This document shows, in pieces, positions 25,260 to 33,561 of a stretch of 64,000 bases of DNA (positions are counted from its first letter, which is position 1; the number at the start of each line of letters is the position of its first letter). The DNA is from Sphingopyxis macrogoltabida (GTDB taxonomy: Bacteria; Pseudomonadota; Alphaproteobacteria; Sphingomonadales; Sphingomonadaceae). Location of the stretch: positions 2,914,501-2,978,500 of the forward strand of contig NZ_CP009429.1 of assembly GCF_001314325.1 (NCBI RefSeq). Direction: 5' to 3'. The notes below the pieces were generated by a model. The model saw only the letters and a program-made list of their open reading frames with translations, had not been told where the DNA came from and searched no databases. Both the position numbers and the translations under genes were made by a program.

Positions 25260-26276
25260 TCAAAGCATCGCGTCGACGGGCGCATCCTGTCCGGCGGCGA
25301 TCGTCTCGCCCTGCCACAGCCGCGACAGGCGGCTGCCCAATATATCGCCGGGCCCGGCGGTAAAGCGCGGAAAGCCGAAGGTCGTCATCACCTCCGACTG
25401 GCGCGCCAGCGCGCGGCGGTCCTGCGCGACGACGGGCGCGAGGAACAGCCGGATCGCCGCCTGCTTGAGCCAGCCGGGCGCGATCCCGCGCGGGGTGGTA
25501 AAACAGGCGAAGGGCATGAAGCTGTCGTCGGTCGACGGGGTGAAGAAGGCGGTGACGCACAGCGTCAGCTTTTCGGGGCCCTCCCAGCGTGCCTGCACGA
25601 CGGTCGGCGGATAATAGCGCGATATGCTGCGCGACCGGTCGCGTTCGAGGAAACGCGACATCAGTCCGAGATCGGGCTGCTGCTGCTCGATCACCATCGC
25701 AATGCCGCGGCCGTCGCTTTCGACGAGCAGCGAGACGGGCAATCGCTTGTCGCGGCGACGGATGAAACCATGATGGAGATGGTTGGTGTGGAACGGATCC
25801 ATCACATTTTCGATCGCGTCGAACGCCCGCCCGCGCCAGGTCCCCTGCTGCCACCAGAAATGGTCGTGTCCCGCCGCACCCAGCGTCGGCGGCAGCGGTG
25901 GTTCGGGCGGCGCATCGTCGCCCAGCGCCACGAAGATCCCGCCATGCCGCTCGGCGACGCGCAGCGCGTCGGCGCGCAATGTCTCGCTCCGCGCCGTGTC
26001 GAGCCGGCAACCGGGCACCGCAAGGCATTCGCCCGCCGTATCGAAACGCCAGCCATGATAGGGACATTCGATGCCGCCCCGATGCACCCGTCCTTCGGAC
26101 AGCGGAAAGTTGCGGTGCGGGCAGCGATCGACCAGCGCGCCCGCCCTGCCATCCGCACGGAACAGGACGATCGGCACGCCGCAGAGCTTCAATCCCCGGA
26201 CCTGCCCGACCTTGAGCTGGCGCGACAAGGCAACGAGGTGCCAGGCATTGCGCACCGCATCGGGGAGTTTCATCAT
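25260..26276 (-). CDS. Rieske non-haem iron oxygenase
   Basis: A 338-residue protein starting at the ATG overlapping the upstream stop (ATGA). The Rieske [2Fe-2S] ligands are C52-x-H54 and C71-x2-H74 (CPHRNF, CPYHGW). The mononuclear iron site is E156-x3-D160-x2-H163-x4-H168 (ENVMDPFHTNHLH). Such enzymes hydroxylate, desaturate or cleave bonds with O2 and need an electron donor; a reductase is not in this operon. The substrate is unknown. Coupled translation with the ATP-grasp gene links it to the ketosynthase pathway. Confidence 0.85.
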   Translation of the reverse strand: MMKLPDAVRNAWHLVALSRQLKVGQVRGLKLCGVPIVLFRADGRAGALVDRCPHRNFPLSEGRVHRGGIECPYHGWRFDTAGECLAVPGCRLDTARSETLRADALRVAERHGGIFVALGDDAPPEPPLPPTLGAAGHDHFWWQQGTWRGRAFDAIENVMDPFHTNHLHHGFIRRRDKRLPVSLLVESDGRGIAMVIEQQQPDLGLMSRFLERDRSRSISRYYPPTVVQARWEGPEKLTLCVTAFFTPSTDDSFMPFACFTTPRGIAPGWLKQAAIRLFLAPVVAQDRRALARQSEVMTTFGFPRFTAGPGDILGSRLSRLWQGETIAAGQDAPVDAML

Positions 26277-27436
26277 GGCAGATCCTCTCCGTCCCATGCG
26301 ATATCGGCGACCGTCATCGCGCTCGCGCTGGCGCCGCGCAGCATGCCCCGGAAGGCGAAGCCCAGGCCATCGGCAAATGCGCCGAGCGCGGGAAGCCGGT
26401 CGCCGGGCTGCCCGATCACGTCGCGGCCCTCCCGCAGCGCCGCGATCCAGCCGCCAAGGTCGCCGCGGCGCAACGCAACGCCCAGCCCGAAACTGAGCAT
26501 CGCAGGAAGCAGATGGCGCGGGCGGCCGTCACCGCCGAGGCAATCCTCGCCGCTGCCGTCGATCGCCGCGGCCAGCCGCCCTTCCCCGGCGAGGAAATGG
26601 ACCCCGCTCGTCGCGCGCGGGTTGCATTCGATCAGCCACGGCTGCCCATTTGCATCGAAGATAGCGTCGCAGGCGAACTGCCCGGTCAGCGACAGGCGTC
26701 CCGCGAGCACGGCCGCAATCTCGCGCAGAGCCACTGCCTTGGCTGCATCGAGCGGCTCGAACCCGAAACTCGCGCCGCCGCCGAGGCGCCAGTCCGATCG
26801 ATAGGCGGCGAATGCGCGCAGCTCACCGTCGCGGGCGACCGCGTAAAAGCAGGCCTCGCCGCCGGGCACCCGCCGCTGCGCCACCCAGCCGCGCCCGGGC
26901 GCAGGTTCGACGCGGCGCAGTTCGCCCGCGGCAGGGCCAACCAGCGCGGCTTCGCCGAAGCGGCTGAAGCAGGGTTTGAATACCCACCCCGCAGACCCGT
27001 CGGCGAAGCGCGCGACGTCGGCCTCGCTCTCCAGCAAATGCGTTTCGGGCACCGGCAGGCCGAAACCCGCCGCCAGCCGGGCGAAGCGATATTTGTCGTG
27101 CAGGTCGCGCAGGGTCGCCAGCGGCGGCTGGAAAAGCCTGTCCGCCAGCCGCGGCGCCAGCGCCGGTGCTGCAAGGTGGAACGCTTCCTCGCAGGTCGGG
27201 ACGATCAAATCGACCGACAGTTCGTCGACCAGTTCGCAGATGCGCTTGGCAAAGGCCGCAGCGTCCGCGCGCGGCGCGGGATAGGACAGGAATGTCCCGG
27301 TCCGCCGCGACCAGCGGCTGATCCGTGCCGATGCGCTGTCGGCGCAAAAGGTCCGGTACCCCGCGGCCGCGAAGTCGCGGGCGATATCGAGCGCCGCGGC
27401 GGCGCGCGCGCCGGTGACCAGTACCGTCCTAGTCAT
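26273..27436 (-). CDS. ATP-grasp family ligase
   Basis: A 387-residue protein; the ATG at 27436 overlaps the upstream gene's stop. The start has a nucleotide-binding-like motif (VLVTGARAAAALDIARDF). ATP-grasp features are the KPCFSRFGEAALVG segment (ATP-lid lysine) and the Mg-binding ECNPR in WLIECNPRATSG, about residue 290. These enzymes join a carboxylate to an amine, thiol or hydroxyl through an acyl phosphate. It sits between an adenylating enzyme and an oxygenase, so it could form an amide or ester bond in the pathway. The substrate is unknown. Confidence 0.75.
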   Translation of the reverse strand: MTRTVLVTGARAAAALDIARDFAAAGYRTFCADSASARISRWSRRTGTFLSYPAPRADAAAFAKRICELVDELSVDLIVPTCEEAFHLAAPALAPRLADRLFQPPLATLRDLHDKYRFARLAAGFGLPVPETHLLESEADVARFADGSAGWVFKPCFSRFGEAALVGPAAGELRRVEPAPGRGWVAQRRVPGGEACFYAVARDGELRAFAAYRSDWRLGGGASFGFEPLDAAKAVALREIAAVLAGRLSLTGQFACDAIFDANGQPWLIECNPRATSGVHFLAGEGRLAAAIDGSGEDCLGGDGRPRHLLPAMLSFGLGVALRRGDLGGWIAALREGRDVIGQPGDRLPALGAFADGLGFAFRGMLRGASASAMTVADIAWDGEDLP

Positions 27437-28679
27437 GCCAGATGACCCGTCGCCGCTTGGGGAAGGGTTCGGCGGGCCGTTCGTGCGACAGGCTGACGGC
27501 AACCGGAATGGCGAGCCGCTCCCGAAACTGCGCGGCCGCCCGCTCAGCGCTTTCGGCCGGAATGCGCGGGTCTAGGCGCAATTCGACCGTCTGCGGACCG
27601 CCGATCGCCTGCCAGAGCGCGGGCACGCCGAGCAGGCGATCGAGACAATCCGCGACCGCGCCCGGCGCGATCGCTTGCCTGCCCCAGCGCCAGATATCGC
27701 CGACCCGCCCGGCAACCGGGCGGATGACACGCCCCGCATAACCGCAGGCGCAACCTTTCCCCGCCGGTTCGAGATAATCGTCGAGCCGCACCCGCACTAC
27801 CGGCTGGCTGTGGCGGCGCAGATCGGTGACGACCGGACGAAAACCGGGGGTATTTGCGACCGGTTCGAGCTCGACGGCCAAGCTGTGCTCGTTGAGGTGC
27901 AATGCACCGGCGGCGCAGGCAGCGCCGACAAATCCTTCGGTCGCCTGATAGATCGAACGCGGCCGGACCCCGAACACCTCCCCCACCCAATCGATTTCCG
28001 CCTCGCTCATCGGTTCCGAACCGAAAAAGATGTGTTGCAACGCCGGCATGGCGCCGCGACCGCGCCCGCCACCCTCGGCGAGTGCGAGCAGGCGATGCGG
28101 CGGCGCGATCAGGACCGTCGGCGCGAAGGAGGCAAAGGCTGCGCGCGTCACAGCCGCCGGTTCCGCCAAAGGAAAATAGCGAAAGACAAAGAAGCGGCCG
28201 CCGACATCGCTGTAGAGGTTGCTGTTTGCACGAAGGTGGAGCGCGATGCGCTGCGGCCGGAGCATCGCACGAAGCGGCAGCAGGCGCGCGAGGCTTTGTC
28301 CGATATAGTCGGCGCGCTCGTTCGCATCGGCGATGAACAGGCCGCGCTGGCCGCTCGTCCCCGTCGACCAGCCGACCCCGAGCCCGTCGATGATCCCCTC
28401 CGCCGACCCGGTTTCCGCGGCATCGGCGGCGCGGCACAGGCGATCGTGATCGAGGCCGAGGCTGTTCCATGCGCCATAGTCGCGCCGCATATCGGCGGGA
28501 GCGACAACGGGAAAGGCGCCCGGTTCCTTGCCCGCCAGATCGGCAAGCGCGGGCGTCCGCCGCAGCGCGGGCTGCAACGCCGCCCATTGGCGATCGCGCT
28601 GCCGCGCCAGTTCGGGCGCCGTCATGCGCATCGCCCGGCGCGTCCGCAGGATCGAGGCAAGGATGGCGCTAGACCGCAT
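27429..28679 (-). CDS. PaaK/F390-synthetase-like adenylate-forming enzyme
   Basis: A 416-residue protein. The phosphate-binding loop is STGTSGQRG (residues 105-113) and the late motif GCACGYAGRVIRPVAGRVGD matches the C-x-C-G and GR-x-x-D segments of PaaK/F390 synthetases. The N-terminus is short and irregular compared with full PaaK. These enzymes adenylate carboxylic acids and may pass them to CoA or another acceptor. It overlaps the metallohydrolase gene (11 bases) and the ATP-grasp gene (8 bases). In this operon it probably activates an acid for the ketosynthase or ligase step. Confidence 0.7.
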   Translation of the reverse strand: MRSSAILASILRTRRAMRMTAPELARQRDRQWAALQPALRRTPALADLAGKEPGAFPVVAPADMRRDYGAWNSLGLDHDRLCRAADAAETGSAEGIIDGLGVGWSTGTSGQRGLFIADANERADYIGQSLARLLPLRAMLRPQRIALHLRANSNLYSDVGGRFFVFRYFPLAEPAAVTRAAFASFAPTVLIAPPHRLLALAEGGGRGRGAMPALQHIFFGSEPMSEAEIDWVGEVFGVRPRSIYQATEGFVGAACAAGALHLNEHSLAVELEPVANTPGFRPVVTDLRRHSQPVVRVRLDDYLEPAGKGCACGYAGRVIRPVAGRVGDIWRWGRQAIAPGAVADCLDRLLGVPALWQAIGGPQTVELRLDPRIPAESAERAAAQFRERLAIPVAVSLSHERPAEPFPKRRRVIWHD

Positions 28680-29517
28680 CGCCGTCCGTATAGGCCGCGG
28701 CCGCGCGGGTGCAGTGCGACGGCAGGATGGCCAGCGCGCGATTGTTCGTCAGCGCTGCGTGCAAGCTCGCGAGCGTGTCGCGATAGGTTCGCGTTTCGCC
28801 AAGCAATGCGGTGGTCAGCCGCGGCGGCGGCACGCAGCGCCGGATCGCCTCGATCGACCAGGACGCATCGCCCGCAAGCAGCACCGCGCGGTCGGCCCGG
28901 TCGCGCAGGGCAAGGCCCCAATGTCCCTTGCAATGCCCCGGCAGCGGCACTGCGATCAGGCTGCCGTCGCCCAATATGTCGGCGCCCTCTGTAAAGGGCG
29001 CGAAGTCGGCGGGAAGCGCCACGACCGGCGCATCCTCGAAGAAAGAGCAAGCGGCGTCGCATTCGGCGGGGACCAGATCGGCGAGCAGGCCCTGCCGGAC
29101 CCGGCGCAACCGGCCCGGGCGGCGCAATTCGGTCAGGCCCGCCGCCGAGCAATGGATCGGCACGCCGGCAAGGTTGCGCATCCCCGCGACATGGTCGCCG
29201 TGGAAATGCGATACCACGACCGCGGCGATCTCGTCCGCCGCAATGCCATGCGTCGCGAGCCACGTCTGCCAGGCAAGATCGGGCGAAATCCGCACCGGCG
29301 TGGTCCAGCGATAGAGGCGCTCGGGAAACGGCCTCGTCGCCTCGATGAACGCCGGATCATAGCCGGTGTCGAACAGGATGATCCCGCGTTCGGGATGGCG
29401 GATCACCCCGACCATCGCCGGAAAGTCGGTCGCGCACAGGCTGGCGCCGCGCATCGTCATATATTCGGGATGGCGGCACGATCCGCGCGCCAGCCATTGC
29501 AGTTCGACGCGCCTCAT
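28669..29517 (-). CDS. Metallo-beta-lactamase-fold hydrolase
   Basis: A 282-residue protein; the ATG at 29517 overlaps the SDR stop (ATGA). The metal-binding motif is SHFHGDHV, with H104, H106, D108 and H109, followed by PLPGHCKGHWG and LLAGDASW, giving the other His and Asp ligands. The family includes thioesterases, lactonases and other hydrolases. In quinolone synthesis an MBL thioesterase, PqsE, accompanies a ketosynthase-III set; the same combination here suggests an acyl-thioester or lactone hydrolase, an inference only. Confidence 0.8.
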   Translation of the reverse strand: MRRVELQWLARGSCRHPEYMTMRGASLCATDFPAMVGVIRHPERGIILFDTGYDPAFIEATRPFPERLYRWTTPVRISPDLAWQTWLATHGIAADEIAAVVVSHFHGDHVAGMRNLAGVPIHCSAAGLTELRRPGRLRRVRQGLLADLVPAECDAACSFFEDAPVVALPADFAPFTEGADILGDGSLIAVPLPGHCKGHWGLALRDRADRAVLLAGDASWSIEAIRRCVPPPRLTTALLGETRTYRDTLASLHAALTNNRALAILPSHCTRAAAAYTDGDAV

Positions 29518-30509
29518 CGCTTCGCCTTCCATTGCGCGGCCTCGGCCAGCAGGGTTTCCAGCGCATCGTGGCGCGGGCGAAAACCGAGCAGCCGCTCGGC
29601 GGGCGCCATGTCGAAGCTTTGCGAACAGGCGAGCGTCGCCAGCGTATAGCGCGTCAGCACCGGCTCGGCGGCGGATCGTGTCAGCCGCCCCCACCCCTCC
29701 GCCACCACGGCGATACTGCGCGCGAGCGGCACCGGGAGCGTGACCAGTTCCGAGTTGGTGCCCAGCGCCGCCGCCAGCCGCACCGCGACGTCGCGCACCG
29801 CGACCGGCCGTCCGCCCGAAATATTGATCGCGATCCCGCCGATATCGGGGGCGCGGTCTTCGGCAAGCATGATCGCTTCGGCGGCGTCGCGAAGGTCGGT
29901 GAACTCGACGCGCGCATGGCCGCCGCCGGGCAGCGGCATCCGCCGCCGCATCGCAAGTTCCGCCAGCTTCGGCAGGATCACCCGGTCGCCCGGCCCGACC
30001 AGTGCGCGCGGGCGGATGGCGCAGCAGGCCATGTCGGCCGAATCGGCGGCAAGCACCATCCGCTCGGCGGCGAGCTTGGTCCGCGCATAATCGTTGAGCG
30101 GCGGATCGGCAGGGGCGGCGTCGATGCCGATATTCTCGCGATCGCGGAAGGAGGCAAAAATCGACGGCGAGGAAATGAAGACGAAGCGCCGGCACCCCGC
30201 CGCGCGCGCGGCGTCCAGCAACCGTGCGGTCGCTGTGACATTGGCGCGGACGAAAGCCTCCCTCGCCCCCCAGCTCGCCGACAGGGCGGCCGCGTGAATG
30301 ACCGACTCGACACCCGCGACGAGCGGCGCAAGGTCGCCCGCTTCCGCAAGGTCGGCGGGTACGAACCGCGCCCCCAGCGCTTCCAGCGCCCGCGCCTTGT
30401 CCGCCGAGCGTCCGGTCGCAACGACGTCATGCCCCCGTGCGCGCGCCGCGCGCACCAGCGCGGCGCCCAGCCCGCCGGTCGCGCCGGTGACGAGAAGGTG
30501 CCGCACCAT
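29514..30509 (-). CDS. Extended SDR, NAD-dependent epimerase/dehydratase family
   Basis: A 331-residue protein. The dinucleotide-binding motif is VTGATGGLGAAL (residues 7-18) and the catalytic pair is YARTK (about 142-146), with S in FISSPS. Extended SDRs of this kind include OleD-like 3-ketoacid reductases that act directly after a ketosynthase-III (OleA) in olefin and beta-lactone synthesis. The gene starts on the base after the ketosynthase stop begins, so the two are tightly coupled. It is expected to reduce the condensed 3-keto product. Confidence 0.78.
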   Translation of the reverse strand: MVRHLLVTGATGGLGAALVRAARARGHDVVATGRSADKARALEALGARFVPADLAEAGDLAPLVAGVESVIHAAALSASWGAREAFVRANVTATARLLDAARAAGCRRFVFISSPSIFASFRDRENIGIDAAPADPPLNDYARTKLAAERMVLAADSADMACCAIRPRALVGPGDRVILPKLAELAMRRRMPLPGGGHARVEFTDLRDAAEAIMLAEDRAPDIGGIAINISGGRPVAVRDVAVRLAAALGTNSELVTLPVPLARSIAVVAEGWGRLTRSAAEPVLTRYTLATLACSQSFDMAPAERLLGFRPRHDALETLLAEAAQWKAKR

Positions 30510-31501
30510 CAGACGCGCAGCACCATCGCGCCGGCGCTGATCCCCGCCGCGGTGCCGAGCATCAGCACCGTAGAGCCCGATGCGATCCGCCCCGTCTCCA
30601 GCCCGTGCGCGAGCACGGTCGGGATCGACGCCGCGATCTGGTTGCCGGTGTGCGCAAAGATGTCGATCACCCGCTCGGGCCGCGGCTCGAACAGGCGGCG
30701 GACATGCTCGACCCCCGGTGCGCTCGCCTGATGGCAGACGACGGTGTCGATATCGTCGATCGTGCAGCCAGCATCGGCGAGAACGCGGTCCAGCACGCCA
30801 GGCAGGCAGCGTGCCGCCGCCTTGAAGATGCCGAACGCATCCATCTCGAACCGCGATCCGGCGACGAGCGCGTCATAGCCTTGCTCGACCCGGATGCGCG
30901 TGCCCCCGGCGCGGAGCTGCGCGAGCGCATGATCGGCGCCGTTGGTGACGAAATGCGACGACAGCAGCCCCGCCGTTCCGCCCGGCGCCGCCTCGACCGC
31001 CAGCGCGGCGGCCCCGTCGCCAAAGATCGACATCGTCTTGGGCCGCGACGGGTCGAGCCCTGCCGAAGCGATATCGCTCGCGAAGACGAGCGCGCGGCGC
31101 CAGCGGCCGGTCGACAGCCCCATCGCGGCGATGTCGAGCGCGGTCAGGAAAGACAGGCAGGTCTGGTTGACGTCGAACGCCATGATTCCCGAGCGGCCGA
31201 GGCCGAGCCGGTCCTGCACGAGCGCGGCGGTCGACGGGATCGGCTGTTCCATCACGCCGCAGCCGCCGATCAGCACGTCGAACGCGCCGTCGTCCCAGCC
31301 CGCGCTCGACAACGCGCCCTGCGCCGCGGTTGCCGCCATCATCGAACTCGTCTCGTCCGGACTGGCGACATGCCGCGCCGCAATCCCGAACTCGGCCTCG
31401 CTCCAGCCGCGTGGCCGGCCGAAACGCACGTCGAGTTCGTCGGAGGTCACCACCCGCTCGGGGCGGTAAGCGCCCCAGCCAGCGATCTTCATCGGGATCA
31501 T
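30509..31501 (-). CDS. Ketosynthase III (KAS III/OleA-like) enzyme
   Basis: The chosen ATG (31501) has GGGAAG seven bases before it and gives 330 residues; starts at 31522 and 31492 are possible. The thiolase-fold catalytic triad is visible: C115 in VNQTCLSFL, H257 in VCHQAS and N287 in HTGNQIA. These enzymes condense acyl-CoA or acyl-ACP units. The absence of a type II fatty-acid gene context and the coupled SDR argue against housekeeping FabH. An OleA-like role is suggested, but the OleA-specific glutamate is not confirmed. Confidence 0.82.
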   Translation of the reverse strand: MIPMKIAGWGAYRPERVVTSDELDVRFGRPRGWSEAEFGIAARHVASPDETSSMMAATAAQGALSSAGWDDGAFDVLIGGCGVMEQPIPSTAALVQDRLGLGRSGIMAFDVNQTCLSFLTALDIAAMGLSTGRWRRALVFASDIASAGLDPSRPKTMSIFGDGAAALAVEAAPGGTAGLLSSHFVTNGADHALAQLRAGGTRIRVEQGYDALVAGSRFEMDAFGIFKAAARCLPGVLDRVLADAGCTIDDIDTVVCHQASAPGVEHVRRLFEPRPERVIDIFAHTGNQIAASIPTVLAHGLETGRIASGSTVLMLGTAAGISAGAMVLRV

Positions 31502-31549
31502 GTCTCGTCTTCCCATCAACATGAGCCGACTTCTACCCGATTAATTATG

Positions 31550-31577
31550 CACTGTTCAATATATAAATTAGACAGTG
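31550..31577. promoter_or_regulatory. Inverted repeat between ketosynthase operon and TetR
   Basis: CACTGT (31550-31555) and ACAGTG (31572-31577) form a perfect inverted repeat around an AT-rich centre of 16 bases in the divergent intergenic region. A TGT(T/C)CAAT sequence also repeats directly. The AT-rich centre could hold promoter elements for both directions. Likely operator of the adjacent TetR protein. Confidence 0.55.
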
Positions 31578-31603
31578 TCCAATTTTGGTGCTAGCGCGAG
31601 GTC

Positions 31604-32209
31604 ATGGCCCGCCGATCCGATCACACACCCAAGGAATTGCGCCAGCTTCTGGTGAATTGCGGCCATGCGCTGATGGCCGAAACGGGCTTTGCCAAATTCT
31701 CCGCACGGGCCGCAGCGCGGCGGGCGGGCTATACCGTCGGCACGATCTACAATGTCTTCGGATCGCTCGATTCCTACCTGCTCGCGATCAACACGCGCAC
31801 CTTCACGCTATGGGCCGACTGGCTCGAAGCGGCACTGGCGCGATGCGAAGATCGCGACGCACGGATCGAAGCGCTGGTGCGCAGCTATTTCTCTTTCGCC
31901 GAGGCGAACCGCCATTGCTGGATGGCGATCTATGACCATCGCCGCCCGTCCGGCCTGTCGCTCGACGAGGCCGACATGCGCGAGCGGCACCGGCTGACCG
32001 CGATCGTCGATCGCGAAGTGACCGCGGCGCTCGGGCGCGACGAAGGCGAGGCCACGCGCCGCCTTGTCCGCTCGCTCATCGCGACGGTGCACGGCCACTG
32101 CGCGCTGCACCTCGGCGGCAGCTATGCCCTGATGGACGAGCCCGATCCGACCGCGCAGGCCGTTGCCCGCGTGCGCGAGATATTGGAAGCGAACCGGACT
32201 CGCGGCTGA
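31604..32209 (+). CDS. TetR-family regulator of the ketosynthase operon
   Basis: A 201-residue protein. The N-terminal DNA-binding domain contains FSARAAARRAGYTVGTIYNV (residues 29-48), with GTIYNVF as the recognition helix. The C-terminal half is of the WHG-like type (residues about 80-180: FSFAEANRHCWMAIYDH). Ligands for such regulators are often acyl-CoA or lipophilic products. It is divergent from the ketosynthase gene, separated by 102 bases that hold an inverted repeat. Probably an autoregulated repressor. Confidence 0.85.
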   Translation: MARRSDHTPKELRQLLVNCGHALMAETGFAKFSARAAARRAGYTVGTIYNVFGSLDSYLLAINTRTFTLWADWLEAALARCEDRDARIEALVRSYFSFAEANRHCWMAIYDHRRPSGLSLDEADMRERHRLTAIVDREVTAALGRDEGEATRRLVRSLIATVHGHCALHLGGSYALMDEPDPTAQAVARVREILEANRTRG

Positions 32210-32212
32210 TGG

Positions 32213-33517
32213 CTACGCCGTCGCCCGGCGCGCCGCCCACAGCCCGAAGCCCGCGATGATCGCATAGCAAATCAGCGGCACAGCAAGCGCGAGCCGGATG
32301 TTGCCGCTGACGTCGGCCACCGTTCCGAACAGATAGGGGACGATCGCACCGCCGACGATCGCGGTGCACAGGATGCCCGATCCCTGCGGCGTCCGTTCGC
32401 CCAGCCCCTCGGTACCGAGGCTGAAGATCGTCGGGAACATCAGCGAGTTGCAGAAACCGACGAGGATCAGTGCCCAGCCCGACAGCGCCCCGGTCGTCAC
32501 CGCCGAGAGGATGATCAGCGATATCGCCCCTGCCGCAAAGGTCGCGAGGACGCGTCCGGGCTTCGCCAGCCGCAGGATGAAACCGCCGAGCAACCGGCCG
32601 ACCAGTGCGCCCAGCCAGTAGATGGCGACCAGCTTGCCGGCATCCTGCATTCCCAGCCCCATCACGCTCGGTTCGCCGAGATAGGCGATGAGGTTCGATC
32701 CGATGGCGACCTCGGCGCCGACATAGGTGAAGATGCACAAGGCGCCGAGCTGGACGCGGCGATTGTGGGTGAGCAGGCTCCACGTCCCCTCGAGCTTCAC
32801 ATCGTCGGCCTTGGCGTGATCGAGCGCGCCGCGGAACATCCAGAACACCGCCGCGATGACCAGCATCAGTATGCCGAGCCACATATAGGCGGTGCCGATC
32901 GAGGCGCCCTCGGCGACGCGATAGGCCTGGATTTGCGCTTCGGTCGACGTTTCGGGGTCAAGCGGCTTGGAATCGCCCAGCAGGAAGGTCGCGCCGCCAT
33001 AGACCATCAGGAACACGCCGATCGAATTGAACGCCTGCGCGAAGGTCAGGCGGCTGTGCGAGGTTTCGATCGGTCCCAGCGTCGTGATTACCGGATTCAT
33101 CGCTACCTGCAGCACCGTGATCCCGGCGCCGATGCAGAACAGCGCCGCAAGGAAGCCGGGATAGGATGCCGCCGCCGATGCCGGAACGAAGAGGAACGCC
33201 GCCGCCGCGACCAGAACGAACCCGAGTACGAAGGTGCGGATATAGCCAAGCTTCGACATGATGATGCCGGCGGGAATCGAAAAGGCGGCATAAGCGATGA
33301 AAAACGCCATTTGGACGAGGTTCGCCTGCGCGTGCGTCAGGTGGAACATCGACTTGAACTTGCCGACCAGCAGGTCGTTGATGTTGGTCACCCCGCCCAG
33401 CAGGAAAAACACCGCAAAGGCGAGGATGAGCACGACCAGCGTGCCGCCGCCGCTCTTGCCCGGCCGTCCGGCCGGGTTCGGGTCTGCGCTCGTCGCAACA
33501 TTCGGCGCCAGTGCCAT
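32213..33517 (-). CDS. MFS sugar:H+ symporter, FucP/GluP type
   Basis: A 434-residue protein with 12 hydrophobic segments. The start at 33517 has GGGGAG six bases upstream; 33532 is possible but less good. Sequence features match the FucP/GluP group: FFLLGGVTNINDLLV near TM1 and the MNPVIT motif in TM4. It likely imports glucose or glucose-containing sugar across the inner membrane. It follows the GH3 gene by 44 bases in the same direction, so GH3 and transporter form an operon that finishes and imports the glycan product. Confidence 0.83.
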   Translation of the reverse strand: MALAPNVATSADPNPAGRPGKSGGGTLVVLILAFAVFFLLGGVTNINDLLVGKFKSMFHLTHAQANLVQMAFFIAYAAFSIPAGIIMSKLGYIRTFVLGFVLVAAAAFLFVPASAAASYPGFLAALFCIGAGITVLQVAMNPVITTLGPIETSHSRLTFAQAFNSIGVFLMVYGGATFLLGDSKPLDPETSTEAQIQAYRVAEGASIGTAYMWLGILMLVIAAVFWMFRGALDHAKADDVKLEGTWSLLTHNRRVQLGALCIFTYVGAEVAIGSNLIAYLGEPSVMGLGMQDAGKLVAIYWLGALVGRLLGGFILRLAKPGRVLATFAAGAISLIILSAVTTGALSGWALILVGFCNSLMFPTIFSLGTEGLGERTPQGSGILCTAIVGGAIVPYLFGTVADVSGNIRLALAVPLICYAIIAGFGLWAARRATA

Positions 33518-33561
33518 GCTCTTCTCCCCTTCCACTCCTGCCCGCTATGTTGCGGGTCTGG

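Noticed and set aside
28669..29517. Acyl-homoserine-lactone lactonase as the MBL function
   Set aside because: The HxHxDH motif is shared by many hydrolases, and the operon context suggests a pathway enzyme rather than quorum quenching.
30509..31501. Housekeeping FabH for the ketosynthase
   Set aside because: There is no fab gene context and it is coupled to an SDR and activating enzymes; alignment would decide.
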